From the NCBI GenBank assembly GCA_964362485.1, contig CAYIEX010000020.1, positions 1 to 17,236 of the forward strand: DNA of 17,236 bases, written 5' to 3'. Made by a program: the position numbers and the translations under genes. Shown piece by piece: positions 6,899-13,388 of the stretch (position 1 is its first letter; every line of letters begins with the position of its first letter). The notes under the pieces were generated by a model. It searched no databases and was not told the DNA's origin. It saw only the letters and a program-made list of their open reading frames with translations. This DNA comes from CAMAVK01 sp964362485. GTDB lineage: Archaea > Nanobdellota > Nanobdellia > Woesearchaeales > GW2011-AR9.

Positions 6899-7528
6899 AT
6901 GCATACTACTCTTACGTTGGATATACCCTGGATCGCAACCCCAGCAGAAGAAATATTTATTCGCCAGCTGGATCTTCATGGACTTACGTTGGGAGAACCT
7001 CAAACTACTCATTTAGGAAATGAAATCCTATTTTCAAGACGAGTGGATGGAACCGAATCTCTTAGTTATGATCGCCTCTACAGACTGGCAGCTATTTGTT
7101 CCGTAGTTGTGGCAAATGCACTCACGAGGAAGTCTTTTCCTGACGCCACAGAGTTTAGCCAGCACGATTGGGATGCGTATAGAGGTTTTAACGATCCCAA
7201 AAATGATTTGTTTAATGAGAAGATTTATCTGAGTTGGAATGAGGAAATAATTAAATTTAATTCGGGAAAATATGAGCCCGTAAATATTACTTTATGCGAA
7301 CTAGACTCTAATTGCATAGACTCGTATGGTCGGAAGGTGTGCTCGCGCTGGCCGCAGTCTCCGCCAATAAAATTAGATGGGATGAAATTTACAGGTACTC
7401 TTGAAGATTTGACAACAGTTTTACAGCAATATGGCGGGCCTAACGATCCATTAGCGATGATAAGTAGTTTACTCCATCATTATATAGGGATTGCAAAGGA
7501 AAATTTTCTCATTTCTCAGGAAGAATGA
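6899..7528 (+). CDS. Conserved-looking protein of unknown function
   Basis: The protein has 209 residues from the ATG at 6899; a GTG at 6890 would add three. I do not recognise a family. It is soluble, with no signal peptide or membrane segment, and mixed alpha/beta by composition. Visible marks are three cysteines close together in CELDSNCIDSYGRKVC (about residues 138-153) and a pattern late in the sequence, GGPNDPLAMISSLLHHYIG. The three cysteines could be structural or bind a metal, but there is no clear CxxC pair. It is divergent from pfdA, with an inverted repeat in the shared promoter region. The strong leaderless promoter and open frame support a real gene. Confidence 0.65.
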   Translation: MHTTLTLDIPWIATPAEEIFIRQLDLHGLTLGEPQTTHLGNEILFSRRVDGTESLSYDRLYRLAAICSVVVANALTRKSFPDATEFSQHDWDAYRGFNDPKNDLFNEKIYLSWNEEIIKFNSGKYEPVNITLCELDSNCIDSYGRKVCSRWPQSPPIKLDGMKFTGTLEDLTTVLQQYGGPNDPLAMISSLLHHYIGIAKENFLISQEE

Positions 7529-7561
7529 ATTATTCTTTATTATTACAATTATTTGCATTAA

Positions 7562-7570
7562 TTTAATATA
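7562..7570 (+). promoter_or_regulatory. TATA-like box of the small membrane protein gene at 7595
   Basis: TTTAATATA is centred about 29 bases before the ATG. If used, it would give an almost leaderless mRNA lacking the SD at 7583-7588. A weaker AT-rich element at 7535-7546 would give a leader that includes the SD. The choice is open. Confidence 0.45.
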
Positions 7571-7582
7571 GTAACGGAGAAG

Positions 7583-7588
7583 AGGTGT
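7583..7588 (+). promoter_or_regulatory. Shine-Dalgarno site
   Basis: GAGGTG ends 6 bases before the ATG at 7595, with the same core as the SD at 1055. Confidence 0.5.
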
Positions 7589-7594
7589 GTTACA

Positions 7595-8098
7595 ATGACA
7601 CTTAATAATCCAGAAGACAAGGCGAACGTGAGTGATATGGTACTAAGTGGCGGCTTGGGATATATTGGGGGTCACTATACCGGTGTTGTCGGTTCATTTG
7701 GCATACCTACCTATGCACGAATGACGTTGGATACAATGATTAGGCGAGGAGAGAAGCTTACATTACCTGTGGATTCTGTGGAAAAGCGAATGAATAATCT
7801 TACACTATGGGCTGTTTTTTATATGGCGAGTGTTTCATCGGTTTATACTGCTGCGGTTAATATCTGGCACAATGTGAGTAATGCAGTGAGTGGCGATGGG
7901 CCGGTTGATTATTGGTATGCTCCGCTTGTGCTCACCAATACTTTGAGTGCAGTTCATGAATCGCTACGTGGTAATGCACGATATCAAGAATTCTATCAAA
8001 AGCGTGTTAATGAACCTATGCATCGATTGTTGGATAGAATGGAACTATCTCGCAAAGATAGAATGGAAGCATCTCGCGAAGAGACAAAACGGGAATAG
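7595..8098 (+). CDS. Small membrane protein with a charged tail, function unknown
   Basis: The protein has 167 residues. It has a Gly-rich N-terminal stretch (SGGLGYIGGHYTGVVGSFG, about 18-36) and two hydrophobic segments at about 68-90 and 106-122. The C-terminal tail (about 123-167) is highly charged, with near-repeated units DRMELSRK and DRMEASRE. No family recognised. The Gly-rich stretch could be a third, weaker membrane segment. The start is supported by an SD. It stands alone between the orphan at 6899 and the PRPP-synthetase homologue. Confidence 0.65.
   Translation: MTLNNPEDKANVSDMVLSGGLGYIGGHYTGVVGSFGIPTYARMTLDTMIRRGEKLTLPVDSVEKRMNNLTLWAVFYMASVSSVYTAAVNIWHNVSNAVSGDGPVDYWYAPLVLTNTLSAVHESLRGNARYQEFYQKRVNEPMHRLLDRMELSRKDRMEASREETKRE
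8033..8080 (+). repeat. Tandem 24-bp repeat in the tail of the small membrane protein
   Basis: Two adjacent 24-bp units (8033-8056 and 8057-8080) differ at three bases and encode the 8-residue units DRMELSRK and DRMEASRE. This is a recent in-frame duplication. Confidence 0.75.
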
Positions 8099-8154
8099 GT
8101 TTTTAGAATAAATACTTGAATATTGAGGTCCTATATCTTCCCCGCTCGAAAAGG

Positions 8155-8162
8155 TTATAAAA
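8155..8162 (+). promoter_or_regulatory. TATA box of the PRPP-synthetase homologue
   Basis: TTATAAAA is centred 25.5 bases upstream of the ATG at 8184, predicting a leaderless mRNA. Confidence 0.7.
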
Positions 8163-8183
8163 GATGTATTATGATTTGAATGC

Positions 8184-9413
8184 ATGGCGAGCAAAACGAA
8201 ACTTCTGATTATCCCTTGTTCTAATCATGAAACCGAACAACTAGCGCGTGATGTCTATGAGAAGCTGCAGAAAGATTATGAACTTGATAACCAAGTAGAG
8301 CTGCTCACATCTCATCGCAAGGCTGAAATTCCCAGGGATACAGTTAAAGATTCTAGGCACCCTTCAGTTGCTGACTATTTTCCGGACTATGAAGTCCAAG
8401 TTGATATTGGACGTAATGAATTAAAAGATGTTATTAGGGGAAAGCATGTTGTACTTGTCGAACATTTATTAACACCCGCCCGCAAGGTTCAAGAAGACTT
8501 TCCACAAATGGTGTCAGTTAATGACCATATCATGACGGTGCGTGGTTTTTTGGATGTGATTGGGAAAACAGATACGATTAAACGAACATTGCTCGCGCCC
8601 TATTTATCTTATGTTCGGTCGCATAGTATTGAAAAGTACGAGTCGCGAGGATTTTATCAATTTGATTCTCTACGCCGAACACTTAACGACTTTCGTAAGG
8701 ACGGCTTGGATGGTATTATTACAATCGATCCGCACTCTGAGAAGGCACAGCAGATTGCTCTTGAGCTTGGTATGGAATATCGTAGTATAAATCCATTTCA
8801 ATCAGGACGGGCAATAAATCCTTATAAATTGGGCTTAAAGAAGGGACGAAAAGGACAACAAATCATGAAGCGACTGCGACCATTTCAGGAACGTTTTGGC
8901 GAATTGAAGGAGAAGTATAAAGGTCATTTGTATGTTGTATCAATTGATGATGGAACCGAGACGAGATCATCTAACTTTACGGAGAGAGCGTTTAGTGAAC
9001 TTTCAATTGAGGAGGTCTATAGCCTCATGGTATTTTGCGATAAGGATCGTGTTTCCTATGAGCATTCAACAAGTAGTTTCAAACCTTTTAGTGCGATTAA
9101 TGAGAGTAATATTGATCCTGAAGGGGTCTATATCATTATTGATGATATGGCGGCGAGCTTAGGTACGGGAAACACAGGTGCAAAAGTGCTTAAAATTCTT
9201 AAAGCAAAGCGAGTTGAGCTGTGGGCGAGTCATGCCGTTACTACTCCGAATGTATATCAAAAAGCGAATGATCGGACCTATATTGATCAAGTGGTCTGTC
9301 TTGATACTGTTCCTCAGAGTCCTGAACTTAATATTGAATACATTAAAGCGAGTGCTGATTTGCTGGCTTCTGAATTATACAAAGTTCATCAGAAATTGGT
9401 AGCGTCACGGTAG
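8184..9413 (+). CDS. Ribose-phosphate pyrophosphokinase family protein (long form)
   Basis: PRPP synthetase transfers diphosphate from ATP to ribose 5-phosphate to supply nucleotide, His and Trp synthesis. The protein has 409 residues against about 285-320 for usual archaeal and bacterial Prs. Family segments in order are: APYLSYVRSHS (138-148, like the PYxPYARQDR region); GLDGIITIDPHSEKAQQIA (174-192, like the DLHxxQ segment); CDKDR (285-289, the usual KxR of the catalytic flexible loop); IIIDDMAASLGTGNTG (317-332, the DD-containing ribose-phosphate loop); and ELWASHAVTTPNVYQKA with CLDTVPQ at the end. The loop is DDMAASLGTG instead of the common DDxxxTGGT. Extra length lies in the N-terminal 130 residues and in a basic region around 205-245. 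Enzyme activity is likely; a sugar-phosphate substrate other than ribose 5-phosphate is possible. Confidence 0.8.
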   Translation: MASKTKLLIIPCSNHETEQLARDVYEKLQKDYELDNQVELLTSHRKAEIPRDTVKDSRHPSVADYFPDYEVQVDIGRNELKDVIRGKHVVLVEHLLTPARKVQEDFPQMVSVNDHIMTVRGFLDVIGKTDTIKRTLLAPYLSYVRSHSIEKYESRGFYQFDSLRRTLNDFRKDGLDGIITIDPHSEKAQQIALELGMEYRSINPFQSGRAINPYKLGLKKGRKGQQIMKRLRPFQERFGELKEKYKGHLYVVSIDDGTETRSSNFTERAFSELSIEEVYSLMVFCDKDRVSYEHSTSSFKPFSAINESNIDPEGVYIIIDDMAASLGTGNTGAKVLKILKAKRVELWASHAVTTPNVYQKANDRTYIDQVVCLDTVPQSPELNIEYIKASADLLASELYKVHQKLVASR

Positions 9414-9417
9414 TTTA

Positions 9418-9460
9418 TAGAAGTCCAACTAATCCTTATGGGTTTAGAGTTGGACTTCTA
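9418..9460. promoter_or_regulatory. Strong 13-bp inverted repeat just after the PRPP-synthetase homologue
   Basis: TAGAAGTCCAACT (9418-9430) and AGTTGGACTTCTA (9448-9460) are perfect 13-bp arms. The 17-base loop can itself pair AATCC with GGGTT. It begins 4 bases after the stop codon. No T-run follows, so it is not a standard intrinsic terminator. It could be an RNA 3' processing or stability hairpin, or a protein-binding site. Confidence 0.7.
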
Positions 9461-9464
9461 ATAT

Positions 9465-9504
9465 CAAACCAATACTTTCAATTCGGAATTATCCATTTGG
9501 TTTG
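9465..9504. repeat. Nested inverted repeats upstream of the sigma-like gene
   Basis: Outer arms CAAACCAA (9465-9472) and TTGGTTTG (9497-9504) enclose an inner palindrome AATTCgGAATT (9480-9490). The element ends about 40 bases upstream of the sigma-like gene's TATA box, a plausible regulatory position. Base content alone could explain the inner part. Confidence 0.45.
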
Positions 9505-9544
9505 ACATAATAGGTTGCTACACTTTATTTTTGAAGGTAGATTT

Positions 9545-9552
9545 TTTAAATA
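9545..9552 (+). promoter_or_regulatory. TATA box of the sigma-like gene
   Basis: TTTAAATA lies only 2-10 bases before the first ATG (9554) but is centred about 24 bases before the in-frame ATG at 9572. The latter is therefore the likely leaderless start. An archaeal-type promoter in front of a sigma gene indicates expression by the host TBP/TFB machinery. Confidence 0.6.
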
Positions 9553-9571
9553 GATGATGTACAATCATTTT

Positions 9572-10681
9572 ATGTCACTGAGTGCTGAAGGAATTTATCG
9601 CGAACGAACTAGAGTATATCCACGATTGTCACGAGAAGAAGAAGTGGCTTATTTTACCAACAGAGAAGATCATTATCGTAATTTAGTCTACACGCTATGT
9701 AAAGATAGTTTGGCCACAACACGTCTTCGCTACCAGATTATTGACTATACAACTCCCACAAAGCCATCTCTATTGGAAGAATTTCGATCATTAGAGGATC
9801 GATTGCGGCAACGTGGGGGTAAAAATGAAGAGAATATGGGATTAGTATTCAACTTTTTGTACAAGTCCAGTATACCCCATCGTTTAATACACCGCGCAAC
9901 AGATGAACTGCTTGCGCTGCGTAATGAACCGAAATGGTATCCCAAGGTACGAAGTATTGTTCATGATCTTAAATCTGAAGAAAAAGTTTTTTTTAATAGC
10001 AATGCCGGTCTTGTACAATATTGGGCTAAAAAGTATGATTGGACAGGAATTCCTTTTCTTGATCGTGTTCAAGAAGGAAACATTGGGGTACTTGCAGCAA
10101 TTGATCGTTATGATCACCACCGGGGATATGATTTTTCGACCTACGCAGGATGGTGTATTCGACTGAAAATCCAACGGTCTTTTGGTTCAGAGATGTCTGG
10201 TCCACGATTTTCAGCAAAAGCCATGGCGAAAGTTGATACCATTCTTACTGCGCAGTCTCAACTGGCGGACCAACTTCAGCGTGAACCAACGATGCAGGAG
10301 ATCGCGAAGGAAGTTGAGATGAAACCACAGCTTGTCGAGAAGTATCTGATTAGCTCACGATCTCGCGGTAGCAAGATGGTGTATTTGGATGCCCCTGCGG
10401 GGGATGAAAGTAATTCCTATTACTTACTTGACCAGTTCAATTCGACTGACTCTACCAGTCAGAATACAATACATGATGCGCGGCTTCTTTGGGGTCGCAC
10501 TTTGGAACGTATAGTGAGACTACCTGAAGATCAACAGCAGTTGATAAAGTTACGATTTGGCAAGGAACTTACGCTCGAGGAAGTGGGGAATGTAATGAAT
10601 ATAACTGCGGAATGGGTTCGTAAAAAGGAAGAGAGGATTTTAGTTAAACTTCGAAGGAGATTGACATCTGATAAAGATTGA
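9572..10681 (+). CDS. Sigma-70 family RNA polymerase sigma factor-like protein
   Basis: The protein has 369 residues from the ATG at 9572 (375 from 9554). Domain order follows housekeeping-type sigma factors without region 1.1. A region 1.2-like segment is LSREEEVAYF (19-28). A variable insert covers about 45-135. Region 2 spans about 138-205: SNAGLVQYWAKKY, PFLDRVQEGNIG (161-172), RGYDFSTYAGWCIR (184-197). Region 3 has LQREPTMQEIAKEVEM (235-250). Region 4 has LPEDQQQLIKLRFG and LTLEEVGNVMNIT then AEWVRKKEERILVKLRRRL. In bacteria, region 2.2 binds the RNA polymerase clamp, and regions 2.3-2.4 and 4.2 melt and recognise the promoter. Here Asp164, Gln167 and Glu168 of region 2.2 are kept, while most DNA-reading positions differ from E. 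coli sigma-70. Transcription normally uses TBP/TFB in archaea, so a full sigma is unexpected. The family assignment is very secure; its role is unknown. Confidence 0.93.
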   Translation: MSLSAEGIYRERTRVYPRLSREEEVAYFTNREDHYRNLVYTLCKDSLATTRLRYQIIDYTTPTKPSLLEEFRSLEDRLRQRGGKNEENMGLVFNFLYKSSIPHRLIHRATDELLALRNEPKWYPKVRSIVHDLKSEEKVFFNSNAGLVQYWAKKYDWTGIPFLDRVQEGNIGVLAAIDRYDHHRGYDFSTYAGWCIRLKIQRSFGSEMSGPRFSAKAMAKVDTILTAQSQLADQLQREPTMQEIAKEVEMKPQLVEKYLISSRSRGSKMVYLDAPAGDESNSYYLLDQFNSTDSTSQNTIHDARLLWGRTLERIVRLPEDQQQLIKLRFGKELTLEEVGNVMNITAEWVRKKEERILVKLRRRLTSDKD

Positions 10682-10744
10682 ATTTCTTTGACAATTTTAA
10701 CAAGAAGAGAGTAGTTCCATAGATTGGATAGTTTAGCATTTGTT

Positions 10745-11971
10745 TTAGAACTTAAATTTTTCATAGGGTTTTTGCACTTGGTAGCCGTAGACATCACATA
10801 GGATCGCTGTTATTTGGTTGGTGATGGTTTCTTTGTTTTCAATTATATAGGCAATGTCTGATGGCACTAATCTTCCAAAGGGGATATAATTTTCCAGAAG
10901 GGCACATGTTTCGTCAAGCGAAAAATTCGCATCACGTGCTTCAAGTACTTCAGATCCTAAGTAAAATGGAACTTGAGCAATTTTATTACCCTGTCTAGTA
11001 CGACGTGGAATGAGTATACTATTTGGTTTTTGGGTGGGTGAAAGATGATGGATGATCATTTTTCGATATATGGCGGGTTGGTTTTTATGTGTAAAATAAG
11101 CAATGTCAGGAATACTAAGTTGATGATTAAGAGCTCTTCTAATACATGCTAGTAAAGCTTGGTTTTGCTGATTGGTGATTTTTTTAACGTTACCATACAT
11201 GGGCGCAAGATTTACTGCAAGTAAAATATCACCTATGCTAGCAGGTGGAAAACCGGTTGCATTGCTGAAATAGTTAAAGCTTCTCTTGTCCCCATTTTCC
11301 TGAGCCTCATAATAAACTTTGAATAAAGAAAAAATACGATTAAAATTAGCAATACTGGGGGATATTAATCGCTGGAGGGAACGATAGTACTCTTTTGTTT
11401 TTTCGGCTGCCCAAGAATGCTCAGCTCTTTTTTGATCCCAGAGTTGCTCTTGGCGAACGTTCAACACATCCATCAATGAAGATCGTTGTGCAATAAGAAT
11501 GTAATTTGGTTCTTTTGCTCTTTGCCGTGATTTATGTCCTATTTGCTCGATTGTGGTGCCATATGAGGCAATTATCTGGCGAACACGTTCGCGCGAGTAG
11601 TCATAAGCACGGCCAATCTCTGCCATGGGTACGTTTTGCTCTGCCCAATATAGAAACTCATAATCTCGCTGCGGAAGGCAATCGATGCCTAGTTGTTTAC
11701 AAATATCGTCGATGGATGATCCTTCCTTAAGTAAAGCAGCGATGGGAGAATGGGTTTTATCTTTAGCGCATTCTTTTCCTTTAAGCTTTCCAGGGCGACC
11801 AGAGCGAAGAAGAATGTCGTTTTGAGCGCACAGTTTCCTTAGTGTATTGACATGAAGGTTTGCTCTTTTGGCAATATTATACTTACCGGTGGCGCCACTT
11901 GAAATCAAATCTCGGATTTGTTGTACTAGGGCAGGATCATTGATTTTGGTCATAGTCTTCTCATCTGACAT
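10745..11971 (-). CDS. Multi-HTH DNA-binding protein with a sigma region 4-like motif
   Basis: The protein has 408 residues. Several helix-turn-helix-like segments are visible. KYNIAKRANLHVNTLRKLCA (30-49) is followed by an AT-hook-like GRPGK (58-62). SSIDDICKQLGI lies at 85-96. MAEIGRAYDYSRERVRQII (116-134) carries RERVRQI, the signature of the sigma region 4.2 recognition helix. LSIPDIAYFTHKNQPAIYRK lies at 285-304. The middle (about 150-230) is helical and charged. It is basic overall, without membrane segments. It is convergent with the sigma-like gene, with 63 bases between the stops. I infer a transcription regulator, or a protein that works with the neighbouring sigma. No characterised family is recognised. 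The ATG at 11971 is used; an internal ATG at 11953 is possible. Confidence 0.75.
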   Translation of the reverse strand: MSDEKTMTKINDPALVQQIRDLISSGATGKYNIAKRANLHVNTLRKLCAQNDILLRSGRPGKLKGKECAKDKTHSPIAALLKEGSSIDDICKQLGIDCLPQRDYEFLYWAEQNVPMAEIGRAYDYSRERVRQIIASYGTTIEQIGHKSRQRAKEPNYILIAQRSSLMDVLNVRQEQLWDQKRAEHSWAAEKTKEYYRSLQRLISPSIANFNRIFSLFKVYYEAQENGDKRSFNYFSNATGFPPASIGDILLAVNLAPMYGNVKKITNQQNQALLACIRRALNHQLSIPDIAYFTHKNQPAIYRKMIIHHLSPTQKPNSILIPRRTRQGNKIAQVPFYLGSEVLEARDANFSLDETCALLENYIPFGRLVPSDIAYIIENKETITNQITAILCDVYGYQVQKPYEKFKF

Positions 11972-12007
11972 CCATCACACTTTTAGAATTTCATGAAGGG
12001 GATAATT

Positions 12008-12016
12008 AATTTAAAT
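12008..12016 (-). promoter_or_regulatory. TATA-like box of the multi-HTH gene
   Basis: A TTTAAAT core in the 66-base gap after TYW1, centred 41 bases before the ATG, so a leader of about 15 bases is expected. An inverted repeat (AATAATC at 12014-12020, GATTATT at 12024-12030) overlaps its upstream side. Confidence 0.45.
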
Positions 12017-12037
12017 AATCTTGGATTATTCATTCTC

Positions 12038-13267
12038 TTATTCTTTTTCCGCGTTATAAAAACTTAGCTCATCGGTATCTTCATCAACGAATACATCTTT
12101 CTGGTTTTGTTGCTTCTGATTATTTTTGGTATCTGACTCTGCTAATTTCTGAGCAATTTTACGATCTTTCTCTTGATGCATGGCACGGACACGCTCGATG
12201 TTATCGGCCGTTGTTTTCCCTGATATTCCTACTTGGGGGGTGCGGACCAGATAGTCATCGCCAGTGAATTCCTTCCCAGTTGCTAACCAATTTTTATACA
12301 ATGTGTCAAATTTAGGAAAGTCAATCCAGGTATACCAAATATTGTTACGTTTGAATTTCTTTTTTGCAAACATCACCACGCGAGATGGAAGGTGCTCGGA
12401 GACGATTTCGTAGTCCGGGAGGTGTTGTAGTAGTTCTTGACTAAACGCAACAACTTCTTCATGAAGGGGCATATTGTCGCGTTGCAGTCGCTGTTGGGAT
12501 GGTCCTACAAACATGTAGGCTTTCGCTTCAATAAAGTCGGGATAACCACGCATGATGAGTTCAGCGTATTTATCGGGCATCACATCATTGAGACCTTTTA
12601 CAACGGTTAATCGAATTGTTGTACGTTGCTTTTTGGCCTTGAGAGCATCGAGGCTGGCGAGCATTCGTTCATAGTAATCTGCAAATAAAGGGACATCGAC
12701 TTCTTTTAAGAGTTCTTTTGTCGGCGCATCGATACTTAAATAGAGTTGGGTTACAGGCTTTAAATTTTTGATGTGATCGGGATATTGAGCGTTGGTGACG
12801 AGAAATGTGGAAATACCATCCGCATGGAATTTGTCGATAAGTTCATTCATACGCGGGTAGGTAATGGGTTCACCCGTTAATGAGAGAGCGACGTGTTTTA
12901 CTGTTTTTGATTTATCATAAGCAGGCATACTGGCGCGAGGCGATCCACCAAATCCGACCAAGAGTTTGTGATGGGCTTTAATCGATTCGTCAAAGATAAA
13001 TTGAGGGTCATCGACTTCCCATTTCCATTCTTTGGCTACGGGGGCTTTGTACCCTCGCCAGCAGAAGGTACAACGATTAGCACAGCTGATGCTCGTTGTC
13101 ATCTGCATGCACTGATTAGACATGATACCGTAGAACTTGAGTTTGTAGCAGCCACCCTCACCATTGATCATGTTTTTAGTCCAACCACAGGTTTTGACAG
13201 CGCTATGGCTGCCAATAACACGATACTGCTGTTTTTCAAGCTCGGCTTTGGCCTCCGGAGTTAACAT
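12038..13267 (-). CDS. taw1: S-adenosyl-L-methionine-dependent 4-demethylwyosine synthase TYW1/Taw1
   Basis: TYW1 is a radical-SAM enzyme that uses pyruvate to build the tricyclic 4-demethylwyosine from N1-methylguanosine-37 of tRNA-Phe. It is found in archaea and eukaryotes. The protein has 409 residues. The radical-SAM motif is CANRCTFCW (Cys62, Cys66, Cys69). A second set, Cys27, Cys40 and Cys53, matches the ligands of the second iron-sulfur cluster in archaeal TYW1. SLTGEPITYPRMNEL, YLSIDAPTKELL and RLTVVKGLND are family motifs in the barrel. A charged C-terminal extension of about 60 residues (from about 350) goes beyond the usual archaeal length and is probably disordered. The leaderless promoter at 13288 fixes the start. 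It is one of the clearest archaeal markers in the window. Confidence 0.95.
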   Translation of the reverse strand: MLTPEAKAELEKQQYRVIGSHSAVKTCGWTKNMINGEGGCYKLKFYGIMSNQCMQMTTSISCANRCTFCWRGYKAPVAKEWKWEVDDPQFIFDESIKAHHKLLVGFGGSPRASMPAYDKSKTVKHVALSLTGEPITYPRMNELIDKFHADGISTFLVTNAQYPDHIKNLKPVTQLYLSIDAPTKELLKEVDVPLFADYYERMLASLDALKAKKQRTTIRLTVVKGLNDVMPDKYAELIMRGYPDFIEAKAYMFVGPSQQRLQRDNMPLHEEVVAFSQELLQHLPDYEIVSEHLPSRVVMFAKKKFKRNNIWYTWIDFPKFDTLYKNWLATGKEFTGDDYLVRTPQVGISGKTTADNIERVRAMHQEKDRKIAQKLAESDTKNNQKQQNQKDVFVDEDTDELSFYNAEKE

Positions 13268-13287
13268 GGAAGAGTTGTTTTAGAGTG

Positions 13288-13297
13288 TATTTTTAAA
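13288..13297 (-). promoter_or_regulatory. TATA box of taw1
   Basis: TTTAAAAATA on the minus strand, centred 25.5 bases upstream of the ATG at 13267; leaderless. Confidence 0.65.
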
Positions 13298-13334
13298 CAT
13301 TTGGGAGAAATGATATCTATCGAGAACAAAGTTC

Positions 13335-13350
13335 AATAAAGAAAAAGAAA
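13335..13350 (-). terminator. T-rich terminator after the cyclase operon
   Basis: On the minus strand this reads TTTCTTTTTCTTTATT, about 40 bases after the cyclase stop and upstream of the taw1 promoter. Pyrimidine-rich T-runs of this kind end archaeal transcripts. Confidence 0.45.
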
Positions 13351-13388
13351 TATACAGTCATTTATTAATCACAATTAGTAGTTGATAC

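Noticed and set aside
9502..9529. Bacterial-type promoter TTGACA-N16-TTTATT upstream of the sigma-like gene
   Set aside because: The -35 is perfect but the -10 is only 4 of 6, and TTGACA occurs several more times inside coding regions of this window, so chance explains it. The sigma's own -35 contact residues are also changed.
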